DNA of 64,000 bases from Limonium bicolor (Eukaryota > Streptophyta > Magnoliopsida > Caryophyllales > Plumbaginaceae): the NCBI GenBank assembly GCA_023374045.1, contig CM041776.1, positions 349,555,636 to 349,619,635 of the forward strand, given 5' to 3'. The notes below the pieces were generated by a model. It searched no databases, was not told the origin of the DNA, and was given only the letters and a program-made list of their open reading frames with translations. Below are positions 24,642 through 34,700 of this stretch, piece by piece (position 1 is the stretch's first letter; each line of letters begins with the position of its first letter). A program made the translations under genes and the position numbers.

Positions 24642-26713
24642 ACTTAATCGTCCGTCGATTCATTTTTCATTGTTTATATACTACCACCCATCACCCATGC
24701 CATGTGCCAATTATTCATTCGTATTCTCCATTTGTATCAACGACAGCAATTCGGCATTAGCACTATACTAATCATATAACATTATACAAATAAAATAAAT
24801 TTTCAATTAAAAAATTAGGTATACCTTTATTGCTTGCTTGACTCGTGCCGTGCTCACACTCAGGCACTCACGACTTGATGTGGCTGGCTTGATGCAGATT
24901 TTGAACAGCAACACTAATTAACTATTGTAGTATTAGATTAGTGCTATAGGTGGTGGGTGGGAAGTGGATGAAGACACCCGTCGCCGGCTGGAGGTTAGAG
25001 AAAAGGGAAAGGCAAATTGGGGAAATGAGAATCTGAATTGGGAAAGGTGAAAATGTATGAGAAAAGCCGGAAGGTGTGGTTCTTGATTTTAAATTTTGTT
25101 GCTCTTTTCTAAAACTATGTCGTTTTAACAAATGAAAAATAGGAAAAAAATAGAAAAGTTCAGTACAGGATTTGAACTAAGCTGAGTTATTTAACCACTA
25201 ACCAGTACATTACTTATAAAATCATGTGTAGCTTTTCAAACCTATAACTAATTTATAACAAAATTTAAAAATTCTGGGGGGGGGGGGAGGCACGTGCCCC
25301 CATGCCCTCCTATAGGTCCGCCTCTGACTACTATACTTAATCGTCCGTCGATTCATTTTAATTGTTTATATACTACCACCCATCACCCATGCCATGTGCC
25401 AATTCTTCATCCGAATTCTCCATTTGTATCAACGACAGCAATTCAGCATTAGCACTATACTAATCATATAACATTATACAAATAAAATAAATTTCAATTA
25501 AAAATTAGGTATACCTTTATTGCTTGCTTGACCCGTGCCGTGCTCACACTCAGGCACTCACGACTTGATGTGGCTGGCTTGATGCAGATTTTGAACAGCA
25601 ACAATAATTAACTATTGTAGTATTAGATTAGTGCTATAGGTGGTGGGTGGGAAGTGGATGAAGACACCCGTCATCGGCTGGAGGTTAGAGAAAAGGGAAA
25701 GACAAATTGGGGAAATGAGAAACTGAATTGGGAAAGGTGAAAATGTATGAGAAAAGCCGGAAGGTGTGGTTCTTGATTTTAAATTTTGTTGCTCTTTTCT
25801 AAAACTATGTCGTTTTAACAAATGAAAAATAGGAAGAAAAAAATAGAAAAGTTCAGTACAGGATTTGAACTGAGCTGAGTTATTTAACCACTAACCAGTA
25901 CACTACTTATAAAATCATGTGTAGCTTTTCAAACCTATAACTAATTTATAACAAAATTTAAAAATTCGGGGGGGGGGGGGGGGGGGTGGGGGCACGTGCC
26001 CCCCATGCCCCTCCCGTAGGTCCGCCTCTGACTACTATACTTAATCGTCCGTCGATTCATTTTTCATTGTTTATATACTACCACCCATCACCCATGCCAT
26101 GTGCCAATTATTCATCCGAATTCTCCATTTGTATCAACGACAGTAATTCAGCATTAGCACTATACTAATCATATAACATTATACAAATAAAATAAATTTT
26201 CAATTAAAAAATAGGTATACCTTTATTGCTTGCTTGACCCGTGCCGTGCTCACACTCAGGCACTCACGACTTGATGTGGCTGGCTTGATGCAGATTTTGA
26301 ATAGCAACAATAATTAACTATTGTAGTATTAGATTAGTGCTATAGGTGGTGGGTGGGAAGTGGATGAAGACACTCGTCGCCGGCTGGAGGTTAGAGAAAA
26401 GGGAAAGGTAAATTGGGGAAATGAGAAACTGAATTGGGAAGTGAAGAAAGGTGAAAATGTATGAGAAAAGCCGGAAGGTGTGGTTCTTGATTTTAAATTT
26501 TGTTGCTCTTTTCTAAAACTAGTCGTTTTTAACAATGAAAAATAGAAAAAAAATAGAAAGTTCAGTACAGGATTTGAACTGAGCTGAGTTATTTAAACAC
26601 TAACCAGTACACTACTTATAAAATCATGTGTAGCTTTTCAACCTATCTAATTTAACAAAATTAAAATTTCGGGGGGGCACATGCCCCCATGCCCCCCCGT
26701 AGGTCCGCCTCTG
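24642..26713. repeat. Three tandem right-half units of the hAT element
   Basis: Units at 24,642-25,326, 25,335-26,030 and 26,039-26,713 (685, 696 and 675 bp) each begin ACTTAATCGTCCGTCG. Each ends in a G-rich run, GGCAC(G/A)TGCCCCC and GGTCCGCCTCTG. Being upstream of the minus-strand transposase, the unit probably supplied its promoter and 5' UTR. The short minus ORFs starting MLK near 25,131, 25,821 and 26,535 are repeats of the same non-coding stretch. Copies differ by scattered substitutions and variable G tracts. Confidence 0.85.
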
Positions 26714-26721
26714 GATGTGAG
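26714..26721. repeat. Right 8-bp target duplication (GATGTGAG) of the composite hAT
   Basis: It is identical to 9,683-9,690. Eight-bp duplications are diagnostic of hAT insertion, and the match shows that the entire 17-kb block behaves as one insertion into gypsy C. Confidence 0.92.
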
Positions 26722-27758
26722 TCATTTATAAGTGAGTAATTATTTTGTTCACGTGCTTACTAAGGTGAGGAGAATATTTGAACCAATGATAGAGGACTAG
26801 CTAGCTTTTAGACGGAAAGAAATCGAGACAGAAAAAAAAGACGACATAAAAAGAAAGGAATAAAAAGATACTTGACTCGAAAAACAGAGCGACCGGGGAT
26901 AGATAAACGCGAACGGATAGACAGAGATGAAGGGAGAATATGACAGAGAAAAAAGAAGAAGAGAGGAGAAGAGAAAAAAAAGAGAAGACCCTACCTCTTT
27001 CAAGGCTCAACTACTTCCTATAAATGGCTAACTACTTCTGATCTCTTTCTCTTTGTCTTTCAATGTTTGAGTAAACCCTATTTTGTACCTTGGGATAGGG
27101 GTTTGACCCCAAATCCTCAAACTAGCATGTAATACCTAATTTGCTCAAATATAGTTGTTTTGTCTCTCTAATTTCAATGAATGTGCTAAATAGATTAGCT
27201 TTGTGCATTTATGGTTTCTCCTAATTTTATACATATGTGATTTAGGGATTTTGGCCAAGAGAGAGACAACCCTAGATTTTTCCTTCTTTAATTAGTTGGT
27301 GGATCTAGTATATTGTTAAGGGCTTGTGTTTAATGATATCTAGTTATGTTTACCTAACCTAACCAAAGGGTTTATTCAACCATATAAGATTTGACTTTCA
27401 CTAAGATTTTAGAGAGAGTCATCACTTTAGTTCTAATAGACAACTAGAGCAAATTTGGATTAATGCTATACTAGGGTGTATTTGGGTGATTACATTTTCC
27501 TAGGGTACATCTTCATTCTAAAATATTATTTTAGTTTAATAGTTTGTTTTCTCTTTTTTTATTAAATCGAATCACTAAGCTTGCCTCCGGTTAAACTCAT
27601 AATTTTACTGTTTTTAATTCAACTACTAAAAAACCGAGACTATGGAGATAAAACCAATTTCCTTGTGGATACGACACTTGTTGTACTACATCGAATAGGT
27701 GCACTTGCCTACTCTTTACATTTATTTATATTATTTATATAGTATTTGCACCCCAACA
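26722..27758 (+). repeat. Gypsy C 3' region and LTR end
   Basis: This is the continuation of gypsy C after the hAT insertion. From about 27,040 to 27,758 the reverse complement resembles LTR B: TGTACCTTGGGATAGGGGTTTGACCCC matches the inverse of 44,175-44,205, and GTGGATACGACACTTGTTG matches the inverse of 43,610-43,630. The sequence ends ACCCCAACA, the same terminus as LTR B read on its own strand. The LTR start could not be fixed. Confidence 0.6.
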
Positions 27759-27804
27759 GCTTGCGACGACGAGGACGGCGTGTTCTTTGAGTGAGGGAGT
27801 ATGC

Positions 27805-27912
27805 AATACCCTCATCCCACATCAGGATATGAGTAGTGATGTGAGTAGTTTATAAGGATACACATAGGTTGACTACAACAACAAGACCTTTCACTTTTAA
27901 GCCCAAATGAGG
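27805..27912 (+). repeat. Short dispersed repeat with snRNA-promoter-like motifs, copy 2
   Basis: This is the second copy of the 6,664-6,773 repeat. ATCCCACATCA matches 10 of 11 positions of the plant snRNA upstream element RTCCCACATCG, and TTTATAA follows after 24 bp, a spacing similar to that described for Pol III snRNA promoters. What follows is not U6, U3, U2 or 7SL sequence. It stands just before a gypsy pol fragment. Confidence 0.5.
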
Positions 27913-27929
27913 ACAAAAGTTTTAAAGTG

Positions 27930-29065
27930 GCTAGTTTTCAAGTTCGAATGGCTTAGAAGATAGGTTGCTGAACAATTGCCCATATGTAGTGTTACAAGTG
28001 TGCTCTTTATAAATCTTAGAGTAGTAATACGCTTGTTCCCTGATTTCCTCAAGCTCGGAAAGCAGAAATGGCCTTCAACGCGAGTAATGCCTTATGTTAG
28101 AGTTCCACTAGGAGTTGGCAATTTTTTCCATAAACAAGATTATAAAGAGACATCCCTATAAGAGTCTTAAAAGCAATGTGATATGCCCTCAGAACATCAT
28201 CCAATTTGACTGACCAATCCTTCCTGGAAGCATTGACAGTTTTCTACAGGGTCCACTTTAGCTCACGATTTGTCACTTCTGCTTGACCGTTGGTTTGGGG
28301 ATGGTAAAGCAGCATGACCTTGTGGATCGCCCCATACTTAGACATCAAAGAGTCGAATGCTCAGTTGCAGAAGTGAGAACCACCATCACTAATGATTGCT
28401 CTAGGCACTCCAAACCTGGTGAAGATGTGCTTTTTCATAAATTTGACTACTGTCTTAGAATCAGTAGTGCGACATGGAATAGCTTCGACCCACTTTGAGA
28501 CATAATCAACTGCAACCATAATGTATTGGTTCCCATAGGAAGAAATAAATGGACCCATAAAGTCAATGCCCTAAACATCAAACAATTCAACTTCGAGGAT
28601 CCACTGCTGAGGCATCTCATGCCTTCTTGAAATGTTCCCCATTTCTGGCATTTGTCACAATGAGTATAGAAGCGGAAAAACATCTTTGTGATGAGTGGGC
28701 CAATAGAAACCACACTTCAACACCTTTGCAGCTATCCTGGTAGAACCATGATGACCACCTGCCTCCCGTAAATAGCAAAACTCAATAAAACATGCTGCAT
28801 AAGTAATTACCCATAGAATTTTATCTTTTGACAGAGTGCAACACCAACAACATAGTCAATGACATCTGTCATAATCTCAAATGGAAGACTTCAATCTCAT
28901 GGAACAACGGAGGCAGAACAAAGCTTGTCTTAATGGTCTGAAAGGTAGCTATACACTAATATGCGAACCAAAACTTGACATCCTTTTGTAGCAAATCAGA
29001 CAGGGGCTTTACAATTTATGAAAAGTCTTGAATGAACCTCCCATAGAACCCTGTCGATCTCCATT
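27930..29065 (-). pseudogene. Gypsy E pol fragment (RT end, RNase H start, integrase)
   Basis: Minus-strand translation gives FYGRFIQDFS (end of RT, ~29,030), PFEIM.D..DYVVG (start of RNase H, ~28,870), then a jump to the integrase zinc region (GGHHGSTRIAAKVL, ~28,740). The integrase core follows ([27 protein letters not shown] and [15 protein letters not shown], 28,558-28,361), then the downstream region to ~27,930. Most of RNase H is deleted and several frame changes occur. Both LTRs are missing. It is distinct from elements B and C in sequence. Confidence 0.8.
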
Positions 29066-29869
29066 GATATTGCATCAGTATCTTTATTTGCTACGTTCTT
29101 GCTGCAACCAGATGACGAGGAGCACACAAGAATACTTGAAGATCAATTAGTCGCATGGGACTCTCGGTTGTTAGTGGAAACTGGTATCCACGCGTCACCA
29201 GCAGAAAGGGAAGAAACACCTGGTTTGTCGATGAAAAAAAACAGTTGTTCAAGAACTCTCTTCTTTTGTTTTAGGTTTTGATGGCTCAACCAATCTTTTG
29301 TTATCGACAGGAGCTTCTGATACAGTAAATTCAATCAAGCAGCAAAATCGAAGGACTTTTGGTTGTCAATGAGAAAAAAGGCTAGTTGTTAAGGGAAGCC
29401 TGGGCTGTCGACGAGAGATAACACAGTCTCTTCTTTTGTGAATTGGATTGGCAACTATGATGGTAGATTGTGAAAGAGTAATAAGGTGATATATGTAAGA
29501 GACGACTAGGGTTAGATTAGAACTCGTGCGATAACGTGTAATAAATGAGAAAAAATTGAGAAAAGATAAAAACAACGATTGGATTTCTGATTAGTCAGTA
29601 AGTGTGTACAAGAGTATGTTTATAGAGAAACAGAGAGTAAAAAGATAACCATAATAATTAGATAATATGGAGAATCACTATTAGCAAAAAATTGTTCATA
29701 ATTAGTTGATAGCTTATACAAAAGTCAAATTCTTAGTTACATGTGAATAGCTATCTTGGCTACATCCAAGGAGATTTCAGTCAAATTAAAATAAAAAATA
29801 TCTTTATAATAGGGTAATTTTGTAATTAATGAAATATAGTGGGACAAAATTGAAAATAGAAAAACAAAT
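29066..29869. other. Spacer, nothing recognised
   Basis: AT-rich sequence with short ORFs at 29,099-29,281 (+) and 29,143-29,575 (-) that show no recognisable family. No terminal repeats were identified. Confidence 0.45.
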
Positions 29870-30620
29870 GACTACGGGGCGCTTACGCTGCCGATTTTGT
29901 TTTTTATTTTTTTAATCTTTATTAAAACAACAATAATTTAAATTATTGTAACTTTTAATATATAAGTCTAAAATGAAAAAAATTATATCATTGCTCATCT
30001 AAATTCAAGCTCTTCAAAACAAGATCAGTCATGGATATGTTTTGACAACTTTCAAAAAAAATTATTTTTACATGTATACCATGATTTTTAATGTGAGGAT
30101 GTATGTACATGTTTTAATGTGAGAATGTACATGTTTTAATGTGACGATGTACATGTTCAAATGTGAGAATGTACATATTTTTAATGAACATTTGTACATG
30201 TTTGTATGGCCATCTGTACATATTTGTATGACTGTCTGTACAAGTGTTATTTCTTATATGTACAGGTTTTAATCTAAGAATATATATATTTAGTGATTCG
30301 TACAGGTTTATGTGACCTTCTGTATGTTTTAATGTACATATTTTTACGTGAGGATGTACATGTTTTAGTGAACATTTGTACAGATTTGTATCACCATCTG
30401 TACAAGTTTTCTTTTACATTCTGTGTACTATACATGTAAAAATATATATTTTTTAAAGTTGTCAAAATATATCCATGACTGATCTTATTTTAAAGACTTG
30501 AATTTAAATGAATAATAATATAATTTTTTTTTATTTTAAACTTATATATTAAAAATTACAACAATTTAAAAATTTTATAATATATAAAAAAAAAAAATGG
30601 GCCGCAGAGGGACTGACTAC
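29870..30620. mobile_element. Long-inverted-repeat (fold-back or Mutator-like) element
   Basis: A left arm at ~29,880-30,090 and a right arm at ~30,410-30,605 are inverted copies: GATCAGTCATGGATAT and TTTTGACAACTTT on the left pair with AAAGTTGTCAAAATATATCC and ATGACTGATCTTATTTT on the right. The outer ends are GC-rich (GGGGCGCTTACGCTGCCG and GGGCCGCAGAGGGACT) and pair imperfectly. The loop holds repeated TGTACATGTTTTAATGTGA words. No ORF. No clear target duplication was found, so the superfamily is open. Confidence 0.7.
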
Positions 30621-31752
30621 AGCTACCTGTACGCAAGACGCTCTGTATACAAAAAGTCAACAAATTAGAAATGTGTGGGACGACTGATATGCTAGTTTTT
30701 GTAATTGATATATCTTCGCAACGACGAGTTACAACAATGTTTATAGAATCTAATAATGAACAATATTAAATTTTAATGACCAGCAGCTTTTTATTGAAGC
30801 GGAAAAGACCAAGCAGCCGAAGATAATTGAGAATTACATGCAAGTTACACTTGTAAAAAGATACATCTCCCTAACTAAATTCCAATATGTATCAAAAATT
30901 AAAGAAACTTATATGATAGCCTTTATTCTCACGGTGAGCAACCACCGTGGTAGTGCCACTATCGTGGCCATCCACAGCTTCTCAAATGTTGAGGATTCAT
31001 TCTCTGCTATCAACAACAATCAGCAATCAATCCCGAGTGACATCCATCAGCTCCACTGAGTAGAAATTAGACTCTTGAATTCTTGTAGCAACACAAGTGA
31101 TGGAACACCTAATATCCAAACCATACCTAAAATTCACAAGACTCAAAAATAAAAACAAGATGGATAAAACTTAAAAAAACTCCCATACTAGGAAGAAAAG
31201 TAGGAACTAAATAGAACAACGAAGCAAAAGAACATCTAATCCATATAAACAAAAGAAAAAAGAAAAAATGAGAGAGGAAAGCTCCACCGCCAGGCTGCTG
31301 GCATTCAATTGTTTTCTAGATTGACAATAGTCTATACTTCAAAAATATATATATATATTGTCCCACCATCACGTATTTAATTAGCCCAAGGCAAATAAGG
31401 CTCATGCAGTTCATCTATACTGCACTCGGCGAGTGTACCCTTAACGTTATCAAACCCCAAATCGACAGATGTTGCAATAGCCATAGCCACAAGTTATAGG
31501 CTGTGACGAATAAAATAAGGAAACCAAAGGGGACAAGTAAAAGTACACAAGTGTATCATATTCCTAGACATTTCCTATAATTTCAGCGTTCTTATTACCA
31601 AGCAATTACACCGCATTGCATTTGGTGCGGCTGCTTCTTGACCATCTGCCCTTGCTTTCCTCATTCATATTCTCAAACACGATAATCACGACGTTAGACA
31701 AAAGCGATTGCTTTTACCATGACAGACAAGCAACTAGATCGAACGGACAGCT
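30621..31752. other. 3' flank of MMT, no other gene recognised
   Basis: This is the downstream side of the minus-strand MMT gene and probably includes its 3' UTR and polyadenylation signals, which I could not place exactly. The ORF at 30,838-31,059 (+) has no recognisable family. Confidence 0.45.
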
Positions 31753-34700
31753 TTAGCCACTTATCATCCCCTTGAATTTCACAATGCCTTTTAGCGCTTG
31801 TTGAAATTCCTCCTCATCCAATGCAAAGGTGAATCGGCAGTAACCAGGAATTCCAGTCCACGAGCCACTGTTAATGCAGATGCCAGTGGCCCTCAGCATG
31901 GTTTCTCGGATATTTGAATCCGAAAGCTGAACATCATGTACAGGACCATTCTTAACTTCATCTCCAGCTCCATTGCATGGTTTTTGGAGCTTAACACACT
32001 TTCCAATATAAGCAGTCGGTCGTGCGACCATGGAAGTACCACCCCGAGCTTGAATCACGTCCCAACCAGAGTTCACCAGGGTCTGTTACGCATTAGTAAA
32101 GCAAGAAAATTAGCATATGATAGAGCATAGCCGTCCAATAAATCGAGCATGCACATGATAGGATTGGATATTCAAAATAACTTGCATTGAAACAAGCAGG
32201 TTAAGAACCCAAGAGTTGATTGATTGCAAACAAAAGTGTCACAAAAAGCCAAAAGGAGAGAACAAACAGATGGATTCAAAAGATGAATGGTCCGCAGAAG
32301 TTGACTGACCTCTCTTAAGCGTTGGGATCGGTTTTTTCAGTATTTCTTTATGCTCTGAGAGATAGTCTACGATGTTTCCTGATTTCAGCTCTCTCTGAGC
32401 CAACAATTTCTTCAAAGCATACTTCATAGTGCAATGAGGCTTACTTACTCCAGAAAATTCATGACATGCATCAGCCAATAGAGACTGATCCAAGACCAGA
32501 TACCTCATCTCCAAAGACAACCACCAAGCAGAGACACGCAGAAGGATGATTTGGCAGAAGAATTTAATTTTCCCAAAATGGACTCCAGATTCCATGGTTC
32601 CCAGTCCTTGGTGTCATACTCCAGCCCACAGAACGACGTGTCTATGAGAACCCTCGCCCCAAATTTAGCACAGATGGCCAAGATTTTTTCGATCTCTGCG
32701 TTGTTGTACAGCAAGCCAGTTGGGTTAATAGTAGGTCCAGATATATATACCCATGGCCTCTCGACATTCTCTAGCACCTTGGTGAGGGCACTTTCGGTGA
32801 GTTTAAACTCAACATCAGATGTAGTTGGAATGTCAACGATACTTGCTCTCAAGAACTTTGCTGAAGATACACAATTTCCATTTGTGCCAGCTGGGAAGCA
32901 CAACGTTCCACGTTCTTGAATGCAGGAAAGGACCATTTTGTTAAAAAGAGTCAAGGAGCCATCAGAATACAGATATTCCATATTGTTATCCGTGGGAAAT
33001 CCATATCTTTCCTTGATCAACAGTTTGATGCTGCTTGTCACATCTGTCTCTAACTCTGACAAGTTTTGTCTAGCGAAGCTTTCAAATAATGCAGCCTTCA
33101 CAAGCGATGGTATTGGCAAGAAGATTTGATCAACATCCATGCGAATTAGGGAAGAGTTAGTTTCCATCTCACATACGGAGAATTCGGCACTTTCAAACAC
33201 TGAGACAGCAGAGTCGGAAAATCCAATCATGTCAACTGAATTCAGCTTCGCGTCTTCTCTCTAGAGGACAAAAGTTTCATAGGTTAGAATACAAACTGAT
33301 TCAAGAGAGGCCATGATGAAAAACCAAAAACAGAAAAAGCTGCAGCAATTTAGAGAGTGATGCAGTGCTGAGGCTGGTGTAGACCATCACAATTGAAAAC
33401 GCAATAAAGAAAAGCACGGTTGTACAAAACTGCACTTGTGTGGATAATGGCGCTGTTGGTTTCAATAACTTGCCAGGTTTTAAGTAATGAACCAAGCTAA
33501 CCAGAGTCTGATTGTCAATAATGAATAACTAACCTTCACAGGGGGGCGTCTATCAGCCAATTGGAACGCAAGGAGTTCATGGATTAGACAACCATAATAG
33601 TATTGACTGATCAAGGCAGTGTTCCCTTCCAACAGTTCAACGGTCCTGGATAAACCAGTCAGAATGAAGTCCTCTTCTGATATAACAAAGGCTACTTCAA
33701 GGTCCGTATAAACCTGTTCAAAGTTGCATTAAGCTTAAAGGGATAGCTTTCATCTAAAGGACAAAAATGACAATTATTAGTATTTAGCACTAGTGGATTC
33801 TCATTTCCCTTGTTTACCTTTCTTCCCACATTACATAAGAGAAAAAGCTATAACCTACCTGGTTTTTCAGTAGAGAGCATATTATAGCCGCATGAGGTGG
33901 AAGTTTAGCTCCTGCAAGATACTTCAAGGCACCATTGGAAGGAGGGAGACTAGAAAGTTCAAAGTGATCTGAAATGTCCAAAAAAATTCGAGATCCAACT
34001 TCTCTTGTAGTATCAAGTAGCTGCTCAAAAGCAGCACTAGTAACAGCCTCAAAAGTGGCAAGCCCAGTCACAACCACCTGAGGCTTTAATTTTTTAATGA
34101 GCTCAATCATCAATCTGACTGGCGAGGGGATTCAATGACGGTGAGTGCACTGTCTGAGCCATGATCAGAATGTGCATTCTGCATCACGAAGACAGTATTC
34201 TTGTCATTTAATGATGTTCTAGTACCTTATAAAGATAATTACTAAAAAGTATGAATTTCAAACAGTTTTGAATAACATGGTGAGAGATCAATAGTTGAGG
34301 CGAAGTGAGCCATCAAAAGCTTAGAACCCGCTAACGTTACAAGAGAAATATTTAATGGCCACGATTGGCTTATTTCAATCCTCAGAGTTCTTATTCAAAG
34401 AAGAAAAGTAAGTGAACCAAGAAGGATAAGGTCAATCTAAGAAAAAAGACTTTGCAAGAGCATTAGTACCTCAAGAGCCAAAGACGTCAGCCATTTGCGG
34501 GGAAGGTTCCTAGTCAGATGTTCATCAACAATGGCTAGACGAGGTGAAAACAAACGGAGAGCATTCTCAATGGCCACATTCCTTGAAGGAAATACAATGA
34601 CGTTCTGACATGAAACTCAAGAACAAAGGATCAGAAGATCAAAATATAATAATGTAGCCAGATCTCAAATTCAACTAGTTACATCCTCAGACATATATTC

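Larger units (their letters stand above)
9691..26713. mobile_element. Composite self-nested hAT element (4 left halves, 3 right halves)
   Basis: The outer ends are CGGTGGCGGACC on the left and GGTCCGCCTCTG on the right, an imperfect inverted repeat of CAGNGGCGGACC. They are flanked by a perfect 8-bp duplication GATGTGAG (9,683-9,690 and 26,714-26,721), the hAT hallmark. Inside are left units at 9,691-16,160, 16,169-18,986, 18,995-21,808 and 21,817-24,633 (each ~2.82 kb once the CACTA in the first is removed). Right units lie at 24,642-25,326, 25,335-26,030 and 26,039-26,713. ACTACTAT separates all neighbours. Each internal left unit starts CAGTGGCGGACC just after ACTACTAT, and the first two right units end CCGCCTCTG just before it. 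A single ancestral element would be left unit, ACTACTAT, right unit, about 3.5 kb. Confidence 0.9.
6774..27758 (+). mobile_element. Degenerate Ty3/gypsy retrotransposon C, interrupted by nested hAT and CACTA
   Basis: The element is read as pol (6,774-9,209), a post-pol non-coding region (9,210-9,690), a 17-kb hAT insertion (9,691-26,713), resumption at 26,722, and an LTR ending CCCCAACA at 27,758. The 8-bp duplication on both sides of the hAT shows that 9,690 and 26,722 were once adjacent. That the LTR at 27 kb belongs to this pol is inferred from order and orientation. The 5' LTR, gag and protease are absent. Confidence 0.6.

Noticed and set aside
24922..26535. Three similar 68-69 residue minus-strand ORFs beginning MLK
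   Set aside because: They are translations of the tandem right-half unit, with low-complexity Ser/Pro/Phe composition and no family match.
27805..27912. A functional U6 or other snRNA gene
   Set aside because: The promoter-like words are present, but the downstream sequence does not match U6, U3, U2 or 7SL.
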